From an uncultured Chloroflexota bacterium (GTDB lineage: Bacteria; Chloroflexota; Limnocylindria; Limnocylindrales; CSP1-4), in NCBI GenBank assembly GCA_903928275.1, contig CAIYQJ010000160.1, positions 1 to 7,488 on the forward strand: DNA of 7,488 bases, given 5' to 3'. The notes beneath the pieces are model-generated. The model worked only from the letters and a program-made list of their open reading frames with translations. It had not been told where the DNA came from and ran no database searches. The stretch's first letter is position 1; each line of letters starts with the position of its first letter. Shown here in pieces: positions 5,930-7,488 of this stretch. Position numbers and translations under genes: made by a program.

Positions 5930-5935
5930 AGTGTA
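5930..5935 (-). promoter_or_regulatory. Putative leaderless -10 element for the DUF255 gene
   Basis: Minus-strand TACACT ends 7 bases before GTG 5922. No Shine-Dalgarno sequence precedes the GTG and no clear -35 is visible (the 17-base position reads ACGGCC). The spacing parallels that of the DUF3052-like gene and tetR. Confidence 0.45.
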
Positions 5936-5994
5936 CGACGTGCGCCGGACCCGGCCGTGGCGCGGACCGTGATCCGCGGACCGTGCGGCACCGT

Positions 5995-6582
5995 CTACTG
6001 GACGGGGCAGCCGAGCCCTTCCCGCAGCTTGGTCATCGCCACGCCGATCGGCACGAAGAGCTTCTGCACCGTCGTGGTCAGCTGGGCGCCCGCCGTGGAT
6101 CCCGCCCCGAACGGCGCCGGGTCCTTCATGGCGATCGCCAGGAGCAGCTGGACCCGCTGCAGGTTCTTCGAGAGGTCGTTGGCGTCCGGGAACGTGGCGA
6201 GCGTCGCGATCGCCGCACCGAGTTTGGCGGCGGTGAAGCCGACGGGCGACGCGGGGCCTGTGAGGTCCTTCCAGTTGGACGCGTCGACCTGCGAGAGCAG
6301 CTGCGTGTACAGGTCGACCGTCCCGATCGCGTCGTTGAGCTTCGCGCAGCTCGCCGCGGACGCACTCCCGAGGGGAACCGGCGATCCGGCGGGCGCAGCG
6401 GAGCCGACGGGAGCCGACGAGCCTCCCGGAGCGGTCGCCGGTCCGCCGGCGGAGCTCGCGCCCGGAGCCGCGGAACCGGTCGCGGCGAGAGACCCGGTGG
6501 CCGCGGGAGACCCGGTCGCGGTGGACGACCCACAGGCGGCGACGAGGAGCGTGACGAGAGCGAAGGCGGCGAGACGACGCAT
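5995..6582 (-). CDS. Predicted lipoprotein of unknown function
   Basis: The gene encodes a 195-residue exported protein. It begins with a lipoprotein signal peptide MRRLAAFALVTLLVAAC with the lipobox LVAAC, so Cys17 is the predicted lipid anchor. Residues 18 to about 77 are a low-complexity Ser/Gly/Ala/Pro/Thr linker with repeated ATGS- and GSAAPAG-like units, typical of wall- or membrane-tethered proteins in high-GC bacteria. The folded part (about 78-195) looks helical. It contains SCAKLNDAIGTVDLYTQLLS and LSKNLQRVQLLLAIAM and ends KLREGLGCPVQ. It has just two cysteines, Cys79 and Cys192, at its two ends, which could form a disulfide closing the domain. I recognise no family. The ATG start is set by GGAGT 6 bases upstream. 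It is 72 bases from the DUF255 gene on the same strand; that gene seems to have its own -10, so a shared operon is uncertain. Confidence 0.85.
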   Translation of the reverse strand: MRRLAAFALVTLLVAACGSSTATGSPAATGSLAATGSAAPGASSAGGPATAPGGSSAPVGSAAPAGSPVPLGSASAASCAKLNDAIGTVDLYTQLLSQVDASNWKDLTGPASPVGFTAAKLGAAIATLATFPDANDLSKNLQRVQLLLAIAMKDPAPFGAGSTAGAQLTTTVQKLFVPIGVAMTKLREGLGCPVQ

Positions 6583-6624
6583 GGGATGACTCCGAGGGCG
6601 CCGACGCGCGGCGCGACCGGACCG

Positions 6625-6630
6625 AGGATA
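6625..6630 (-). promoter_or_regulatory. Putative -10 element for the lipoprotein gene
   Basis: Minus-strand TATCCT lies 42 bases before ATG 6582, leaving a short leader that carries the GGAG Shine-Dalgarno sequence (6593-6589). The -35 is not clear. Divergent from the TATGCT element at 6677-6682. Confidence 0.4.
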
Positions 6631-6676
6631 GCCGCGGTCGGCGGAGTGCGCTCCGGCGAGGCACCCCGGGGCCGCG

Positions 6677-6682
6677 TATGCT
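6677..6682 (+). promoter_or_regulatory. Putative -10 element for the right-hand membrane-protein gene
   Basis: TATGCT lies 10 bases before GTG 6693 and no Shine-Dalgarno sequence precedes that codon. The spacing is longer than in the three better leaderless cases, and the ATG overlapping this hexamer (6678) is itself an in-frame possible start, so the call is tentative. Confidence 0.3.
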
Positions 6683-6692
6683 CGGGCTCCCC

Positions 6693-7488
6693 GTGTCTCC
6701 TTCCCGCCGCAGCCCCGCAGCCATCGCCGACTGGCGTCTCTTCGCCGGTCGGTATCGGAAGTTCGCGGCGGTCGGCGTCTCGCAGGCCGCGGTCATGTCC
6801 CTCGCGGGTGACGGGCTCACGATCCCGCTCCTCCTCGCGCTCGGCACGCCCGCGGCCGCGGCGACCGCGATCGGGGCGCTCCCCGTCCTCGGGTCCGTCG
6901 CGCAGCTCGGTGTCCCGTGGCTCCTGCGCCGGGCCGACGGTGACCTGCGGCGCGTGACGATCGCGATCCTCGCCGTCGGCGAGCTGCGCGGGTTCATCCT
7001 GGCCGCGGTCACGGTGCTCGCGGCGACCGGCGCCATCCCGCACGCGGCCGCCATCATCGCGATCGCGGCAGTCATGGGGATCGCCGGCGCGGCCGGCACG
7101 ATCGGCGGCACGAACCTCCAGGCGTGGTACGGCGCGGTGCTCGCCGAGAAGGACCGACGCTTCGTGGCCCCCAAGGTCGTCGCGGCGAACCTGGGGCTCG
7201 GGGCCGTCCTCCTCGTCCCCGTCGCGCTCCTCATCGGCTGGGCCTACCCCATCTACGGGACCGTCGTGTATGCCGGGGTCTTCGTCGTCTCGGGCCTGGC
7301 CGGGATCGCGGAGCTCGTGGCCGTCCTTCGACTCCGCCGCCCGGGACGCGTGGTCGTGCACGCCACGTCCGCCGACGAGGCGCCGCCGCCGGTGGCGACC
7401 GACACCCCGGCGGGGCCCTCGGCGACCGGGCCGCGGGCGTCGCCTCCGGCCCCGGTCGCGCGCGGTGCCGCATCGACCGCCCCGCCGC
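6693..7488 (+). CDS. MFS-like integral membrane protein, N-terminal half
   Basis: Partial gene: 265 residues are visible and the frame runs past the right edge. After an N-terminal SPSRRSPAAIADWRLFAGRYRKF come about six hydrophobic segments, near residues 27-48, 52-72, 82-105, 109-130, 152-177 and 183-205. Between the fourth and fifth is NLQAWYGAVLAEKDRRFVAPK, resembling the loop in MFS-type carriers where helix 4 leads to a basic, arginine-rich turn. After the sixth segment the charged LRLRRPGR begins a long Pro/Ala/Thr-rich stretch (from about residue 225 to the edge), probably the cytoplasmic linker between two six-helix halves or a C-terminal tail. The substrate is unknown. The start could be GTG 6693 or the in-frame ATG 6678; I prefer 6693 because TATGCT overlaps the ATG. 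The gene is divergent from the lipoprotein gene, with a 110-base shared control region. Confidence 0.72.
   Translation, partial: MSPSRRSPAAIADWRLFAGRYRKFAAVGVSQAAVMSLAGDGLTIPLLLALGTPAAAATAIGALPVLGSVAQLGVPWLLRRADGDLRRVTIAILAVGELRGFILAAVTVLAATGAIPHAAAIIAIAAVMGIAGAAGTIGGTNLQAWYGAVLAEKDRRFVAPKVVAANLGLGAVLLVPVALLIGWAYPIYGTVVYAGVFVVSGLAGIAELVAVLRLRRPGRVVVHATSADEAPPPVATDTPAGPSATGPRASPPAPVARGAASTAPP

Noticed and set aside
4763..7234. Long minus-strand open frame (about 820 codons)
   Set aside because: It crosses the divergent control region and shadows three better-supported genes (DUF255, lipoprotein, membrane protein); its composition is Arg/Ser/Pro-rich.

Overview
This is a very GC-rich bacterial stretch (well over two thirds G+C by eye). 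Synonymous codons end almost always in G or C, GTG starts are common, and several genes appear to be translated from leaderless mRNAs. The gene set is an Lhr-type helicase, a DUF3052-like protein, a TetR/DHA2 efflux pair, a YyaL/DUF255 protein and a lipoprotein with a long Ser/Gly/Ala/Pro linker. It would fit a high-GC Chloroflexota (Limnocylindria-like) or an actinomycete. That placement is an inference; no rRNA or other phylogenetic marker is present. I see no mobile element, tRNA, CRISPR array or phage gene.

Layout, left to right. At 1-241 (-) lies the N-terminus of an Lhr-family DNA helicase, running off the left edge. The roughly 600-base gap at 242-836 holds a TATACT -10 element for the helicase, a GAAC-N4-GTTC (LexA/SOS-type) palindrome just upstream of it, an unrecognised minus-strand frame with coding-like composition, and three tandem 50-bp repeats. 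A DUF3052-like gene follows at 837-1262 (+). Between it and the convergent efflux gene are five tandem 19-bp repeats and an 11-bp-stem hairpin.

The centre is a minus-strand block, read from right to left. It starts with a lipoprotein of unknown function (5995-6582), followed by a 743-aa thioredoxin-fold DUF255/YyaL protein (3691-5922). Next come a TetR-family repressor (3030-3635) and a 14-TM-type DHA2 drug/proton antiporter (1471-2922). The repressor has a textbook promoter (TTGACA, 17-base spacer, TACCTT) whose spacer is filled by an 18-bp near-perfect palindrome. A degenerate copy of that palindrome lies before the transporter, so the sequence suggests one repressor controlling itself and the pump. 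At 6693-7488 (+), divergent from the lipoprotein, is the N-terminal half of an MFS-like membrane protein, cut by the right edge.

The most interesting signals are regulatory. Three genes (DUF3052, tetR, DUF255) have a TACNNT -10 hexamer ending 6-7 bases before the start codon and no Shine-Dalgarno sequence, the geometry of leaderless transcription. The efflux pump and the lipoprotein instead carry Shine-Dalgarno sequences. I found no convincing new multi-gene system; most of the window is ordinary chromosomal content with notable control regions.
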